Assembly: GCA_965206025.1 (NCBI GenBank) | Contig: CBDBIU010000003.1 | Location: forward strand, 248,001-312,000 | Direction of reading: 5' to 3' | From: G963668345 sp965206025 | Lineage (GTDB): Bacteria > Acidobacteriota > Terriglobia > Bryobacterales > UBA6623 | DNA length: 64,000 bases | Shown: piece by piece, positions 17,727 to 26,900 of the stretch | Numbering within the stretch: position 1 is the first letter of the stretch | How the letters are laid out: each line of letters opens with the position of its first letter | Made by a program: the position numbers and the translations under genes | Notes under the pieces: model-generated | Told to the model about the DNA's origin: nothing | The model's input: the letters and a program-made list of their open reading frames with translations, nothing else | The model's database searches: none

Positions 17727-19284
17727 TCATGCAAGATGAGTCTGAACGAGGAGTTTGTTTCTCACACAAGATGAGCCTGAAGGATCGGGGAGTGGGCATG
17801 CTGGGAATTGACTATCCAAGTGCAAAACACCAGCAAGCTGAACCTGCAACAGATCCAGCAGTTTCTCCACTCCAGCGAGGAGATTCGATTCAAAGGCAAA
17901 GGGCGGGCCGAGATCTACACGTGGGTGGCGCGCACGCTTCGCCAGCACGGCTACAGCCGCCAAAACCGCGCCGACAAAGGGCTGCTGCGGCAGTATCTGG
18001 TCAAGATGACCGGACTGAGCCGGGCGCAAATCACGCGGCTGATCCAGCAGTACCGGCAGGGCGGAGAACTCCAACCCGCCCGCTACCGGCGGCATCGCTT
18101 TGCCCGCAAGTACACGCCCGCCGACGTCGAACTGCTGGCGGCGGTGGACGAGGCCCACGAAACCCTCAGCGGCCCGGCCACGCGCAAGATCCTCGAGCGG
18201 GAATACCAGCAGTACCAGCAGCGCGAATACGAGCGGCTGGCGGGGATCTCGGTGGCCCAGATCTATCGCCTGCGGCGGCGCAGAGCCTACCGCCAGCGGC
18301 GGCTGCATTTCACCAAGACCCGGCCCACGGCGGTGTCGATCGGCGAGCGGCGCCGGCCCGACCCGCAAGGCCAACCCGGCTTTCTGCGAGTGGATACGGT
18401 GCATCAAGGGGATCGCGATGGCGTCAAGGGCGTCTACCACATCAATGCCGTGGATGAAGTCACCCAGTGGCAAGTGGTCGGCGCCACGCCCGCGATCAGT
18501 GAAGCCTGGCTGGAGCCGTTGCTGAAAGCCATGATCGAGCAGTTTCCCTTTCGTATCCGCGGCTTCCATTCCGACAACGGCAGCGAGTTCCTCAATCGCA
18601 CGGTGGAGAAGCTATTGAACAAGCTGCTGATCGAACAGACCAAGTCGCGTCCGCGGCACTCCAACGACAACGGCTTGGTGGAATCGAAAAACGGCGCGGT
18701 GATCCGCAAACACATGGGATATACGTACATCGCGGCGCCGCACGCGGGGCGCATCCAGCGCTTCTACCAACAGCACTTCAATCCCTATTTGAACTTCCAC
18801 CGGCCCTGCGGACAGCCCGAGATCAAGACCGACGCCAAAGGCAAGCAGAAGCGGGTGTACCGCCACTACCAGACGCCTTGGGAATCTTTCGAGAAGTTGC
18901 CCGAGGCCGCCAGCTATCTCAAGCCAGGGCAGAGGCTGGAGGCTCTGGGCCGCATTGCCCAGGCCGAAAGCGACACGGCGGCGGCCCGCCGGATGCAGCG
19001 AGCCAAGCAGAAGCTGTTTGCCAGTTTCCGTTCCGCGAACACGCCGTGCTGAACAGCAGGAAGAGGGCTGTGGAAATGACGGGCGATGGAAAACGAGGAA
19101 AACCAAAACCAGGTTTCCCTTCGTTTCCCACCGCCCTTGGAAATCGCTCCGCGATTCCCACAATCCCACAACCCCGACGACGATTCTCCCCTTCCCAAAA
19201 CTCAAAATCAAAAAGCCCGAAAGGAGCCCCAGCGACTCAAAAAGCCCCAACCCCCGTCTTCAGGCTCATCCTTCGATGAGAAAA
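17727..19284 (+). mobile_element. rve-type insertion sequence, complete copy
   Basis: The left side has two tandem terminal motifs (GCAAGATGAGTCTGAA and ACAAGATGAGCCTGAAG). The right side carries the inverted form TTCAGGCTCATCCTTCGATG at about 19259-19278. It encodes one transposase. The exact outer ends are uncertain by some tens of bases and I found no clear target duplication. Related left ends occur at 30266 and 41396. Confidence 0.75.
17808..19052 (+). CDS. rve-domain DDE transposase (integrase-type)
   Basis: A 414-residue protein. The N-terminal helix-turn-helix part contains MTGLSRAQITRLIQQYRQGG (about residues 66-85). The integrase core has VDTVHQGD (about 195), YHINAVDEVTQWQ, FHSDNGSEF (second Asp, about 252) and DNGLVESKNGA (Glu, about 290). 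The start is a TTG at 17808, chosen because it aligns with the ATG of the related frame at 41487. Full length and undamaged. The ISfinder family is not certain; the core is IS481/IS3-like. Confidence 0.88.
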   Translation: MTIQVQNTSKLNLQQIQQFLHSSEEIRFKGKGRAEIYTWVARTLRQHGYSRQNRADKGLLRQYLVKMTGLSRAQITRLIQQYRQGGELQPARYRRHRFARKYTPADVELLAAVDEAHETLSGPATRKILEREYQQYQQREYERLAGISVAQIYRLRRRRAYRQRRLHFTKTRPTAVSIGERRRPDPQGQPGFLRVDTVHQGDRDGVKGVYHINAVDEVTQWQVVGATPAISEAWLEPLLKAMIEQFPFRIRGFHSDNGSEFLNRTVEKLLNKLLIEQTKSRPRHSNDNGLVESKNGAVIRKHMGYTYIAAPHAGRIQRFYQQHFNPYLNFHRPCGQPEIKTDAKGKQKRVYRHYQTPWESFEKLPEAASYLKPGQRLEALGRIAQAESDTAAARRMQRAKQKLFASFRSANTPC

Positions 19285-19744
19285 TGCTTGAATCGCGCCC
19301 CTACACCCCTGACGGCGGGCATTTTCTTCCACTACGACCGGCCGCTGGTGAGAAATGCGGGTTAAGGACGCGGTCCGTTTTCTACTTTATGGATTCACGG
19401 GAAACTGGCCGCCTTACCCAAACAGTAGTTGTCGATCGAGGTAGGCGCGCAAAGGGGTGCGAAGTCCCGTAGCGCAGGGCTCGGCGCCGTTTCCGAGACC
19501 TGCGGCCGTTTAGCCTTTGGGGACAACCCATCCCCTATTACGCGGTTCGCTGAAAACGGACGGAGCAACGTTGCCGCCCAATCCTGCCGCAAGCCGCTTG
19601 CGAGCATCGTGTCGGATAACCGCCCCAAGAAAGCCGCGGGTCTGGGCAAAAACGACCGCCCCGCCCCGCGCTACGGGGCTAACGAAGATAGCGCAAGAAA
19701 GGCCGATGCCGGCAGCGCGCGCCGCGCCCCTGAGGGCTAGGAGT
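19285..19744. other. Intergenic stretch with a palindromic dispersed repeat
   Basis: No gene is seen. At 19339-19364 is GGCCGCTGGTGAGAAATGCG.., one copy of the dispersed repeat whose best copies are at 26816, 39682, 54368 and 59266. The overlapping open frames here on both strands look like composition-driven noise. Confidence 0.5.
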
Positions 19745-21919
19745 TTAAGGCTTGGAGAGCGCCTCTTTCTCGAGCCCGCTGTTGTAGGCGGCCTCGCTCA
19801 ATGTCAGTTCGGCGAAATCCTTCCCGTTTTGGAGGATCTTGGTCTTGAAGGGAACGCGGATGCCGTCGACCTCGCGATAGTCGGAGAAGATTTCCTCCAC
19901 TTCGGCGGGCGCACCGGTCATAGCCGCACCTTGATAGGCCAATTTCAGCACGTCACCGGAGCCGGCGTCGACCCACAATCGGACCGATGGCCCGTCTCGG
20001 GCGGAAATTTCGATGACCTCAGCGGCCTTGCCGTCCACCTCGCCGCATTCAACGAAATTGACTTTGCGCTCGGGATCACGGTCACTCAAAAGTAGCGACT
20101 CCCGCGCGCGGAAGAGCGCTTCCTGAGCTTGTTTCAAGGGTGGACCGGCCAACGGCGCCTGGCCCTGTGGCCTCTTCATCCAGCCACTATCGCCCGCCGC
20201 AAAGATCACCATGGCGCCGAAGGGCAGTTGCATCTCCTGTCGCAAGACGTCGGGGAGAATGATGCGCGTCGTTTGCTCCGCCGTCATCATCCCTCCCATT
20301 GCTACCAGCTCCCCTTTTCTTGTCAAGTCTTTCACGGCGGCCAGTTTCTCCGCCCCGCCGGCGGCTTCTTGAGCTTTGAGCAGTATCTTGACTCCCTTGG
20401 CCAGCGTGGCGTCGTCCGCCTGCGCTACTTCTTGCTCGGGCTGCGGAATCGTCAAGTCAATCTTGTGGACTTGTTCGCCCAGGTCTTCGAGGGGCCGATC
20501 GAAATCCGACGGCTTGCCGACCACGACCAGCTTCATGGACTTGGGGTGCAAGTATTCTTTGGCTACTCGTTGAACGTCCTCCTTGGTGACTGCGGCCAGC
20601 TTGTCCCTGTATTGGAAAATAAAGTCCTTGGGGTAACCCCAGTAGACGTAGCGCATCAAGCGGCCCAGCGTCTTGCCTTTCGTGTCGAAGTTGAAGACAA
20701 AACTGTTCAGCACGGAGTCTTTGGCGGTCCGCAGCTCGGCGTCGGTGACCGGCTCGTTACGGATGCGCTCGATTTCCCCCATCACCTCTTCGATGGCCTG
20801 CACGGTGGACTGCGACTTGGTGGCCATGCCGACTTGGAAGATTCCGGGGTGATTGTAGTTCGCGCCCCATGACGCTCGGACGGAATAGACCAAGCCCAGG
20901 TCGCTGCGGATGCGCTTGAACAAACGGCTCTTAAAGCCGCCGCCCAGGATGGCGGCCATCACCCTCAACGCCGGGTAGTCTTCGTCCTTGCGCAGGCCGC
21001 CCAGGTGTCCGATCCGAATGCTGCTTTGATTTACATCCTGTTTCTCGGCCAAGTAGAGGCCGCCCTCGTCCTTTTGCTCGACCTCGGGGAACTGCGGAAC
21101 GCTCGGCTGCTCGACCGTCCAGTCCGCGAACGCCTTTTCGACCTTGGCCTTCATTTCATCACTCGAGAAATCACCGTAGAGGGCAAGTTTGATGTTGGCC
21201 GGGAAAAAGTAGCGCTTGTAAAAACCCTCTAGGTCGGCTTTCTCGATACGATCGACGTGTTCGTATTCGAGCTGCCATCCGTAAGGGGTCTGCCGGCCGT
21301 AGATTAGGTTCGTGAATTCACGCGCCGCGACGCCCCCGGCATCGTCATTGCGCCGTGCGATGCCGCTGCGCACCTGGTGTTTAACCAGGTCAATCTTGTC
21401 CTGGCGGAAGGCGGGGTTCATCAACACATCCGCGTAGATCACGAGTACGCGATCGATGTTTTCCTTCAGCGTCCAAAAGTTGGCGCTCCCGCTGGTCTCT
21501 CCGATGCTGGTTTCGACCGAGGCGGCCATGCTTTCCAGTTCCTGGTCAATCTCGGGACCCGTCCGCGAAACGGTGCCGCCCAGACGAAGAGCCTCCCCGG
21601 TGATACCCGCCAGGGCGATCTTTTCCGCCGGATCAAACAGATTTCCGGTTCGCACCGAGGCGAAGCCGTTGATCGTCGGCAGGTCGTGGTCCTCCAAAAG
21701 ATATAGCTCCATCCCATTGGAGAGAGTGTGTGAGACTACCTCCGGGATATCGATTTCCCTCATTGGCGGGAAACGCTTCATGACTTCGGTGGGCGAGGAC
21801 GCCGTCTTGATATTCTTCTTGCGGCGCCGCTTCGCCTCAAGGCCGCTTGGAGAGGCGACTGTCCAGCACAACACGATCACAAACAGCCAATGGGCGGTTC
21901 GCCTGGAGTCTCTTCTCAT
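19745..21919 (-). CDS. M16-family peptidase-like protein lacking the zinc motif, with extra C-terminal domain
   Basis: A 724-residue exported protein. After a signal sequence (HWLFVIVLCWTVASPSGLEA, about residues 9-28) come two M16-type domains. The HxxEH zinc motif is replaced by ITGEALRLGG, so this is probably the non-catalytic partner of the M16 peptidase just upstream. The last ~230 residues (from about LTRKGELVAMGG) resemble a lipoprotein-sorting-like beta domain. Start ATG at 21919 was chosen because it follows the upstream stop by one base (TGAaATG), which implies translational coupling; the longer open frame overlaps the upstream gene. No sign of damage. Confidence 0.85.
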   Translation of the reverse strand: MRRDSRRTAHWLFVIVLCWTVASPSGLEAKRRRKKNIKTASSPTEVMKRFPPMREIDIPEVVSHTLSNGMELYLLEDHDLPTINGFASVRTGNLFDPAEKIALAGITGEALRLGGTVSRTGPEIDQELESMAASVETSIGETSGSANFWTLKENIDRVLVIYADVLMNPAFRQDKIDLVKHQVRSGIARRNDDAGGVAAREFTNLIYGRQTPYGWQLEYEHVDRIEKADLEGFYKRYFFPANIKLALYGDFSSDEMKAKVEKAFADWTVEQPSVPQFPEVEQKDEGGLYLAEKQDVNQSSIRIGHLGGLRKDEDYPALRVMAAILGGGFKSRLFKRIRSDLGLVYSVRASWGANYNHPGIFQVGMATKSQSTVQAIEEVMGEIERIRNEPVTDAELRTAKDSVLNSFVFNFDTKGKTLGRLMRYVYWGYPKDFIFQYRDKLAAVTKEDVQRVAKEYLHPKSMKLVVVGKPSDFDRPLEDLGEQVHKIDLTIPQPEQEVAQADDATLAKGVKILLKAQEAAGGAEKLAAVKDLTRKGELVAMGGMMTAEQTTRIILPDVLRQEMQLPFGAMVIFAAGDSGWMKRPQGQAPLAGPPLKQAQEALFRARESLLLSDRDPERKVNFVECGEVDGKAAEVIEISARDGPSVRLWVDAGSGDVLKLAYQGAAMTGAPAEVEEIFSDYREVDGIRVPFKTKILQNGKDFAELTLSEAAYNSGLEKEALSKP

Positions 21920-21920
21920 T

Positions 21921-23450
21921 TCACTCTTCACCGCTCGACTCCTCATCCGTTGATGGTTTGACCGAATAGGCCACGGTGCGGTGGTCGCGGCGGAAGTATT
22001 CTTTCGCCACCCGCTGGACATCGTCGGCCGTCACGCTATTGATTTCGTCGAGCCACCGAAACATCTGCCGCCAATCCCCGTAGGCGAGGTGATTCTCCGC
22101 CAGAGCGCCCGCTAGTCCGGCATTGTTGTTGATCCCTCTGATTAACGACGCCCGCGCTTTCGTCTTCACCATTTGCAGCGTGTCGGCGTCGACTTTTTCG
22201 TTGCGCATCCTTTCGATGACCTCATACATCGCCTGTTCGTTCTCTTCGACCGTATGGCCGGCGGCCGGCATGGCGAAAAACACGAACAAGGAAGCGTACT
22301 TGTCGCCGGGGAAGTTCGGGAACCCTCCGGCCACGATGGCAACTTGCTTGTCGCGAACCAGATCTTTGTAGAGCCAGCTTGTCCGCCCACCACTAAGAAC
22401 GCTCGAGATGACCTCGAAGACGGCGCGATCGGGATGTTGCCGCGAAGGCTTTCCATAACCGATCACAATGGTGGGCTGGGCCTCGGATACGACTTCGATG
22501 CGTCGCTCGCCCTGTTGCGGCGGCTCGAGGGTTCGGACCGATGGGGCGGCTGGTCTCCGCGGCAAGCGGCCAAAGTAGGCTTCGGCCAGTCGCCGCACCT
22601 CGTTAGGATCGACATCGCCGGCAATCGCGATGGTAAGGTTGCTCGGCGCGTAGTAGCTGTGAAAGAATCGGCGTGCTTCCGAGACGCTCAGGCTTTCAAT
22701 GTCGCTTGCCCACCCCACTCCGGGCCGCCCGTAGGGGTGTGCCTGATAAGCGGTAGCTAGAAACGCTTCGATTAACTTGCCGACAGGGTTCGATTCGGTG
22801 CGCAGCCGTCGCTCTTCGCGCACGACATCCCGCTCCTTGTAGAAGTCGCGGAAAACGGGGTTCAAAAAGCGTTCCGACTCCAGATAGAACCACAGTTCCG
22901 CGCGGTTCGAAGGCAAGCTGTAAACGTAGAGCGTGTAATCCAAAGCGGTGCCGGCGTTGAGACCCGCTCCGCCATTCTCCTCGATCAAGCGCGTGTATTC
23001 GTCGCTGTTCGCCAGCTCGGCGGCTTCGTCGATCTTCTGTTGAAATTCCTTCCGCAGTTGTGCGAGGCGGTCCTTGTCCGCGCGCGGACCCTTTCCCTTC
23101 TCTGCCTGTAGCTGCTGATAAGTTCGCTCCAGCGCGGCGAGCGCCTGGCGTTCCTGCTTGTAGTTTTTCGTCCCGATCGTCGGCGTCCCTTTGAACGCCA
23201 TGTGCTCAAACATGTGCGCCATCCCCGTTTGCCCCGCCGGGTCGTCGACGCTGCCGACATCGGCCAGGGTGCGAAAGGAAATAACAGGAGCTTCGCGCCG
23301 CTCGAGCACGATGAAGTGCAAGCCGTTCTCCAAATCGAATTCGGTGACAGTTTTCTCGAACGCCTCGAGATCTTGCGCTGGTGCGGGCGGCGGCGAAAAC
23401 AGCCGACACGCGAAGAGAATCAGAATCCCCTGAACTGCAAAGCGCCTCAT
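21921..23450 (-). CDS. M16-family zinc protease, exported
   Basis: A 509-residue protein. A signal sequence (about residues 1-26, cleavage near PAPAQ) is followed by the M16 domain with inverted zinc motif HMFEH (residues 79-83) and a downstream Glu in ELWFYLESERF. A ~65-residue charged, probably coiled-coil insertion (about 96-150) separates the zinc motif from the third ligand. A second M16 domain follows (about 270-500). It is the catalytic half of a two-gene operon with the zinc-motif-less homologue, like the alpha/beta pairs of processing peptidases. Substrate unknown. Confidence 0.88.
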   Translation of the reverse strand: MRRFAVQGILILFACRLFSPPPAPAQDLEAFEKTVTEFDLENGLHFIVLERREAPVISFRTLADVGSVDDPAGQTGMAHMFEHMAFKGTPTIGTKNYKQERQALAALERTYQQLQAEKGKGPRADKDRLAQLRKEFQQKIDEAAELANSDEYTRLIEENGGAGLNAGTALDYTLYVYSLPSNRAELWFYLESERFLNPVFRDFYKERDVVREERRLRTESNPVGKLIEAFLATAYQAHPYGRPGVGWASDIESLSVSEARRFFHSYYAPSNLTIAIAGDVDPNEVRRLAEAYFGRLPRRPAAPSVRTLEPPQQGERRIEVVSEAQPTIVIGYGKPSRQHPDRAVFEVISSVLSGGRTSWLYKDLVRDKQVAIVAGGFPNFPGDKYASLFVFFAMPAAGHTVEENEQAMYEVIERMRNEKVDADTLQMVKTKARASLIRGINNNAGLAGALAENHLAYGDWRQMFRWLDEINSVTADDVQRVAKEYFRRDHRTVAYSVKPSTDEESSGEE

Positions 23451-24131
23451 ACTGACGAAGGTAGCGCAGATGAGCCAATTCGCGCAAAGGCTCGACGTAC
23501 GCTCGACGGGTCGACGTTAGGATTCATACTCTACCCCCGGTTTGATCGCGGCGGCCAAGGACGCAACGGACACGCGGATCTGATCGGCATCCCTACGGCT
23601 ACAGAGCTTCGCAACCTTGGCCGATTAATCCCCTACAGTCGATGGCGAACGCGGAACAGCGACTGTCCCATCGTTCGCTCGTGCGCTTCAGTATGGCTTT
23701 GACGATCGATCTTCGACGACACAATCGTGTTGCGCGGCGAGATTCCTCGTTCGCACAACACGCACTCGCGTTTCGTCTTCGTGCGTTTCGCAAGCCGAAT
23801 CGTGCACCGTACGCGCTTGACGACGAAAAAAAGTTTTCTCGCTAACGTACTCGTACACGAAGCGTACGGGAACGGTGAGAGTGCACGGAAGGCTCTTCTG
23901 ATAGGGGTTTCACGCAACTTCGTCTTTTCGTCTCTCGCATCAGCGCGTTTGTGGTCGGTGAGAAGTCCAAACAAAATGAAAAAAGTGTTTTGACTTTTGC
24001 GTCAGACATGTTAAAAGATTTATGATGATCAATGTAGTAGGCAAGCGGGAGAACACGGCTGTTGATTGTCAACTCATCTGGCAGTTTCCCGAGCCCGCGA
24101 CGTTGAATCCTAATCAATGAGGTGAATCGCT
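23451..24131. other. Long intergenic region of unusual composition
   Basis: No convincing gene. About 23640-23880 is dense in ACGA/TCGT/CGTACG tetramers. Towards its right end the sequence turns AT-rich and holds the likely promoter of the histone-like gene. The short open frames on both strands have no recognisable product. Confidence 0.5.
23990..24017 (+). promoter_or_regulatory. Putative sigma-70-type promoter of the histone-like gene
   Basis: TTGACT (23990-23995) and TAAAAG (24012-24017) are separated by 16 bases in the AT-rich leader upstream of 24132. The implied 5' untranslated region is about 105 bases. Prediction from sequence only. Confidence 0.4.
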
Positions 24132-24317
24132 ATGGCGAAGAAGAAAGCCAAGAAAGCTACGAAGAAGGTAGTCAAGAAGGCCGCGAAGAAGACCGCGAAG
24201 AAGACCGCCAAGAAGGCCGCGAAGAAGACCGTCAAGAAGGCTGCGAAGAAAAAGGCTACGAAGAAAGCTACAAAGAAAAAGGCAGCCAAGAAAAAAGGTG
24301 GCCGCAAGAAAAAATAG
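24132..24317 (+). CDS. Lysine/alanine-rich histone H1-like protein
   Basis: A 61-residue, extremely basic protein built almost entirely of KKAxKK units with scattered Thr and Val, ending KKKGGRKKK. This composition is that of bacterial H1/HC2-like nucleoid proteins that bind and compact DNA without a fixed fold. It has a GAGGTGA ribosome binding site about 6 bases before the ATG, a plausible promoter at 23990, and a strong terminator at 24432-24464, so it is a monocistronic unit. The coding sequence is made of near-identical AAGAAG-rich repeats and is prone to expansion or contraction. Confidence 0.85.
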   Translation: MAKKKAKKATKKVVKKAAKKTAKKTAKKAAKKTVKKAAKKKATKKATKKKAAKKKGGRKKK

Positions 24318-24431
24318 TAGCTAAGCAAGGGCGGCTGAGCCGGGCAATCTTATGGGATGCCGGCAAGGCCGCTTAGCTCTCCGCGCCGACGTCGACTCGT
24401 GGAATGCCGGCGCTTGAGTTCGGTTAGAAGG

Positions 24432-24464
24432 AAAAATGGCAGCCCGAAAGGGCTGCCATTTTTT
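24432..24464 (+). terminator. Rho-independent terminator after the histone-like gene
   Basis: AATGGCAGCCC pairs perfectly with GGGCTGCCATT around a GAAA tetraloop and is followed by a T-run (TTTTTT). About 115 bases after the stop codon. Confidence 0.92.
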
Positions 24465-24717
24465 ATCCCTCGCCCACGGTCGGCAGGCGGTTTGGAAGTG
24501 AGGGGCCGCTCCAGTATCCTATAAGGGAAAGCTAAAGTCGGGCGGCCGGCAGCCGTGCCGAGAGTCCTCCGCTTCCGGAAATGGTCGCAGTCGATTCCCG
24601 TCGACAACTTTCGTCTCCCCTGTGTGGGGAACAAGGCTGTTGCGGAAGCCACGACGGAATGACAGTCCTGATTTTTCGCCAAACTTGGCTTCTACTGCGC
24701 CCGGCGAGCTCGCGTCG

Positions 24718-25857
24718 ATGATCGTCAGCACACAAACCGTTCGTTTCGACTCTCTCAAACTGGACTGTGGAGAGACTCTCTCGCCGGTGGACGTAGCTTA
24801 CGAGGCCTACGGTGAACTCAACGAGCGGCGCAGCAACGCCGTTCTCATCCTGCATGCTTTCTCCGGGGACGCGCACGCCGCCGGTGTTTCCGACCAGGAC
24901 GGCAAACCAGGCTGGTGGGAGAACATGATCGGCCCTGGCAAGGCTTTCGACACCGACCAGTATTTCGTGATTTGCTCCAACGTGCTCGGCGGGTGTCGCG
25001 GGACAACCGGTCCCGGCTCGACGAATCCGGCCACTGGCAAGCCCTATGGTTCGCGATTCCCGTTTGTGACGATCGCCGACATGGTCCGCTTGCAGAAGCA
25101 GTTGGTCGATCACCTGGGCATTGAGCGGCTGCTCTCGACGACGGGTGGCTCGATGGGCGGCATGCAGTCGCTGCAATGGGTCGTCGACTACCCCGACTGC
25201 GTGGCGTCGGCGATACCCATTGCCACAACGACCCACCACTCAGCCCAGCAGATCGCTTTTGACGAAGTCGGGCGCCTGGCGATCATGGCCGATCCCGACT
25301 TCGCCGGTGGAGACTACTACGAGGGCCCGCCCCCCGCGCGCGGGCTCGCGGTCGCTCGCATGGTCGGGCACATCACCTACATGAGCGATGAGTCGATGCG
25401 TGAAAAGTTCGGTCGTCGGCGTCGCGCCGACGAGGATCCGAACGACGAATTCGCCGGCCTGTTTGAAGTCGAAAGTTATTTGCGCTATCGCGGCGGCCAG
25501 TTCGTCAACCGCTTCGACGCCAACTCCTACTTATGTATTACCCGGGCGATGGACTCCATCGATTTGAGTGCGGGCCATGGATCCTTCAGCGAAGCTCTAG
25601 CCCACACCTCAGCTCGGTTCCTTGTCGTCAGCTTCACTTCCGATTGGCTCTACCCCAGCTATCAGTCCCAGGAGATTGTTCGCGCGCTCCGCGGCCGCAA
25701 CCTCGATGTCAGCTACATCGAGCTTCCTTCCAACCACGGCCATGACGCGTTCCTGGTGGAGGTCGGCGAGCTGACCGAGCTGATCAAGGATTTCCTCGAC
25801 AATACTTTGAGGAAGGTCGAGAGCGCCGCTCGTCCTCGTTCTTCGACCGGCGCCTAG
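24718..25857 (+). CDS. metX: Homoserine O-acyltransferase (MetX)
   Basis: A 379-residue alpha/beta-hydrolase-fold enzyme that acylates homoserine (usually with acetyl-CoA) in the first committed step of methionine synthesis. The nucleophile motif GGSMGGMQ places Ser at about residue 145. Other landmarks are the oxyanion region ILHAFSGDAHAAG (about 44-56), CSNVLGGCRGTTGP (about 86), the Asp in TSDWLYPS and the His in NHGHDAFL. The ATG at 24718 was chosen because the upstream part of the frame is not family-like. It is followed by metW, the usual partner. Acetyl versus succinyl specificity cannot be settled from sequence alone. No SAM riboswitch is evident upstream. Confidence 0.92.
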   Translation: MIVSTQTVRFDSLKLDCGETLSPVDVAYEAYGELNERRSNAVLILHAFSGDAHAAGVSDQDGKPGWWENMIGPGKAFDTDQYFVICSNVLGGCRGTTGPGSTNPATGKPYGSRFPFVTIADMVRLQKQLVDHLGIERLLSTTGGSMGGMQSLQWVVDYPDCVASAIPIATTTHHSAQQIAFDEVGRLAIMADPDFAGGDYYEGPPPARGLAVARMVGHITYMSDESMREKFGRRRRADEDPNDEFAGLFEVESYLRYRGGQFVNRFDANSYLCITRAMDSIDLSAGHGSFSEALAHTSARFLVVSFTSDWLYPSYQSQEIVRALRGRNLDVSYIELPSNHGHDAFLVEVGELTELIKDFLDNTLRKVESAARPRSSTGA

Positions 25858-25884
25858 ACTGCTTCTCTCACCACTTGGCGAGGC
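25857..25884. repeat. Dispersed palindromic repeat, short copy
   Basis: CTCTCACCACTTGGCGAGG belongs to the TTTCTCACCACGTGGCGGG repeat family found between genes across the window. It lies directly after the metX stop. Confidence 0.5.
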
Positions 25885-26043
25885 AAAGTGCTTGACAAGA
25901 ATCAAGCGGCCGGCGGTTCGCCGACTGACCATCCCGCGGGTACGGTACGCCCAAGCGCTTACGGAGGACGCCTCTTATAGAAACGGCTTGGTCAGGGGAA
26001 TCCGCTGCCCTCTCGGCGACGCCACTATAATGATTGATGCACA

Positions 26044-26670
26044 ATGGCCACGCTCGAAGCCAAACTGAGCGCGATTGTCCCCGAGGTTCTTGGGCGCCGC
26101 GACTACGAGATCATCGGGGAGCTGGTGAGGAATGGCTCGAGTGTGCTCGACCTCGGCTGTGGCGAGGGGGATCTGCTGGCCTGGTTGGCTGAGCGAAAGC
26201 AAGTGGAGGCCCGCGGCGTTGAAATCTCCCCGGCCAAGGTCCGCAAGTGCGTGGCGCACGGTCTCTCGGTGTTCCAAGGGGATATCGATCAGGGCCTCGC
26301 GGATTACCCCGACAAGTGTTTTGACTACGTGATTCTTAGCCAGACGCTGCAAGAGACGCACCGGCCGCTTGACGTCTTGCGCGAAATGGTGAGAGTGGGC
26401 AAACGGCTGATCATTGCCTTCCCCAATTTTGGCCGCTGGTCGGTTTCTGTTGCCCTTCTACTCACGGGCCATGCACCCAAGACGCGCCATCTGCCTTACG
26501 AATGGTACGACTCCCCCAACATCCACTTCGTCACGATTCTGGATTTTGAAGACATGCTTGCGCGCGAGGGTCTCGCGATCGAGCGCTCTTATTTTCTTCG
26601 CGGCGACCGCCGCGTCCGCTTCTTGCGGAACCTGCGCGCCGAGGTCTCCGTTTACCTAATCCGCGCCTAA
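26044..26670 (+). CDS. metW: MetW, methionine biosynthesis methyltransferase-fold protein
   Basis: A 208-residue protein with a class I SAM-methyltransferase-type fold: VLDLGCGEGDLLAWL (motif I, about residues 34-48), GVEISPAKVRKC, GDIDQGL, and YVILSQTLQETHRPLDVLREMVRVGKRLIIAFPNF, all diagnostic of MetW. It works with MetX, probably enhancing or completing homoserine acylation. The two genes lie 186 bases apart in the same direction. Standard length, no anomalies. Confidence 0.92.
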   Translation: MATLEAKLSAIVPEVLGRRDYEIIGELVRNGSSVLDLGCGEGDLLAWLAERKQVEARGVEISPAKVRKCVAHGLSVFQGDIDQGLADYPDKCFDYVILSQTLQETHRPLDVLREMVRVGKRLIIAFPNFGRWSVSVALLLTGHAPKTRHLPYEWYDSPNIHFVTILDFEDMLAREGLAIERSYFLRGDRRVRFLRNLRAEVSVYLIRA

Positions 26671-26815
26671 CAGCCCGTGGCAAAAGTAGATGCCGCGAAA
26701 AATCGGGTACAGCCAGCCAATTCGCCTCAGGCAAAGTTTGTTTCCAGGGCCATGATGGGGGGCGAATTGGTGGCAGTCCCCATTTTCCTCTCCCGTGCGA
26801 CTTTCGCCACGGGCC

Positions 26816-26848
26816 GCTAGCCTGCGTTTCTCACCACGTGGCGAGTCC
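26816..26848. repeat. Dispersed palindromic repeat
   Basis: CTAGCCTGCGTTTCTCACCA followed by CGTGGCGAG. The segment CTCACCACGTGG.. is partly palindromic (CCACGTGG). It lies between metW and the dehydratase gene. Confidence 0.55.
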
Positions 26849-26900
26849 AATGGCGCTCGGCCCATGGCGCAAGAGATCTATAATTTGGTGAGGTAATGCC

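Noticed and set aside
17727..18569. A 280-codon minus-strand open frame over the rve-type IS (also 5734-6492 plus)
   Set aside because: Antisense to the transposase; appears only because the transposase copies are identical there.
24465..24717. Possible SAM or cobalamin riboswitch before metX
   Set aside because: No recognisable core motifs or long conserved helices in this 250-base gap.
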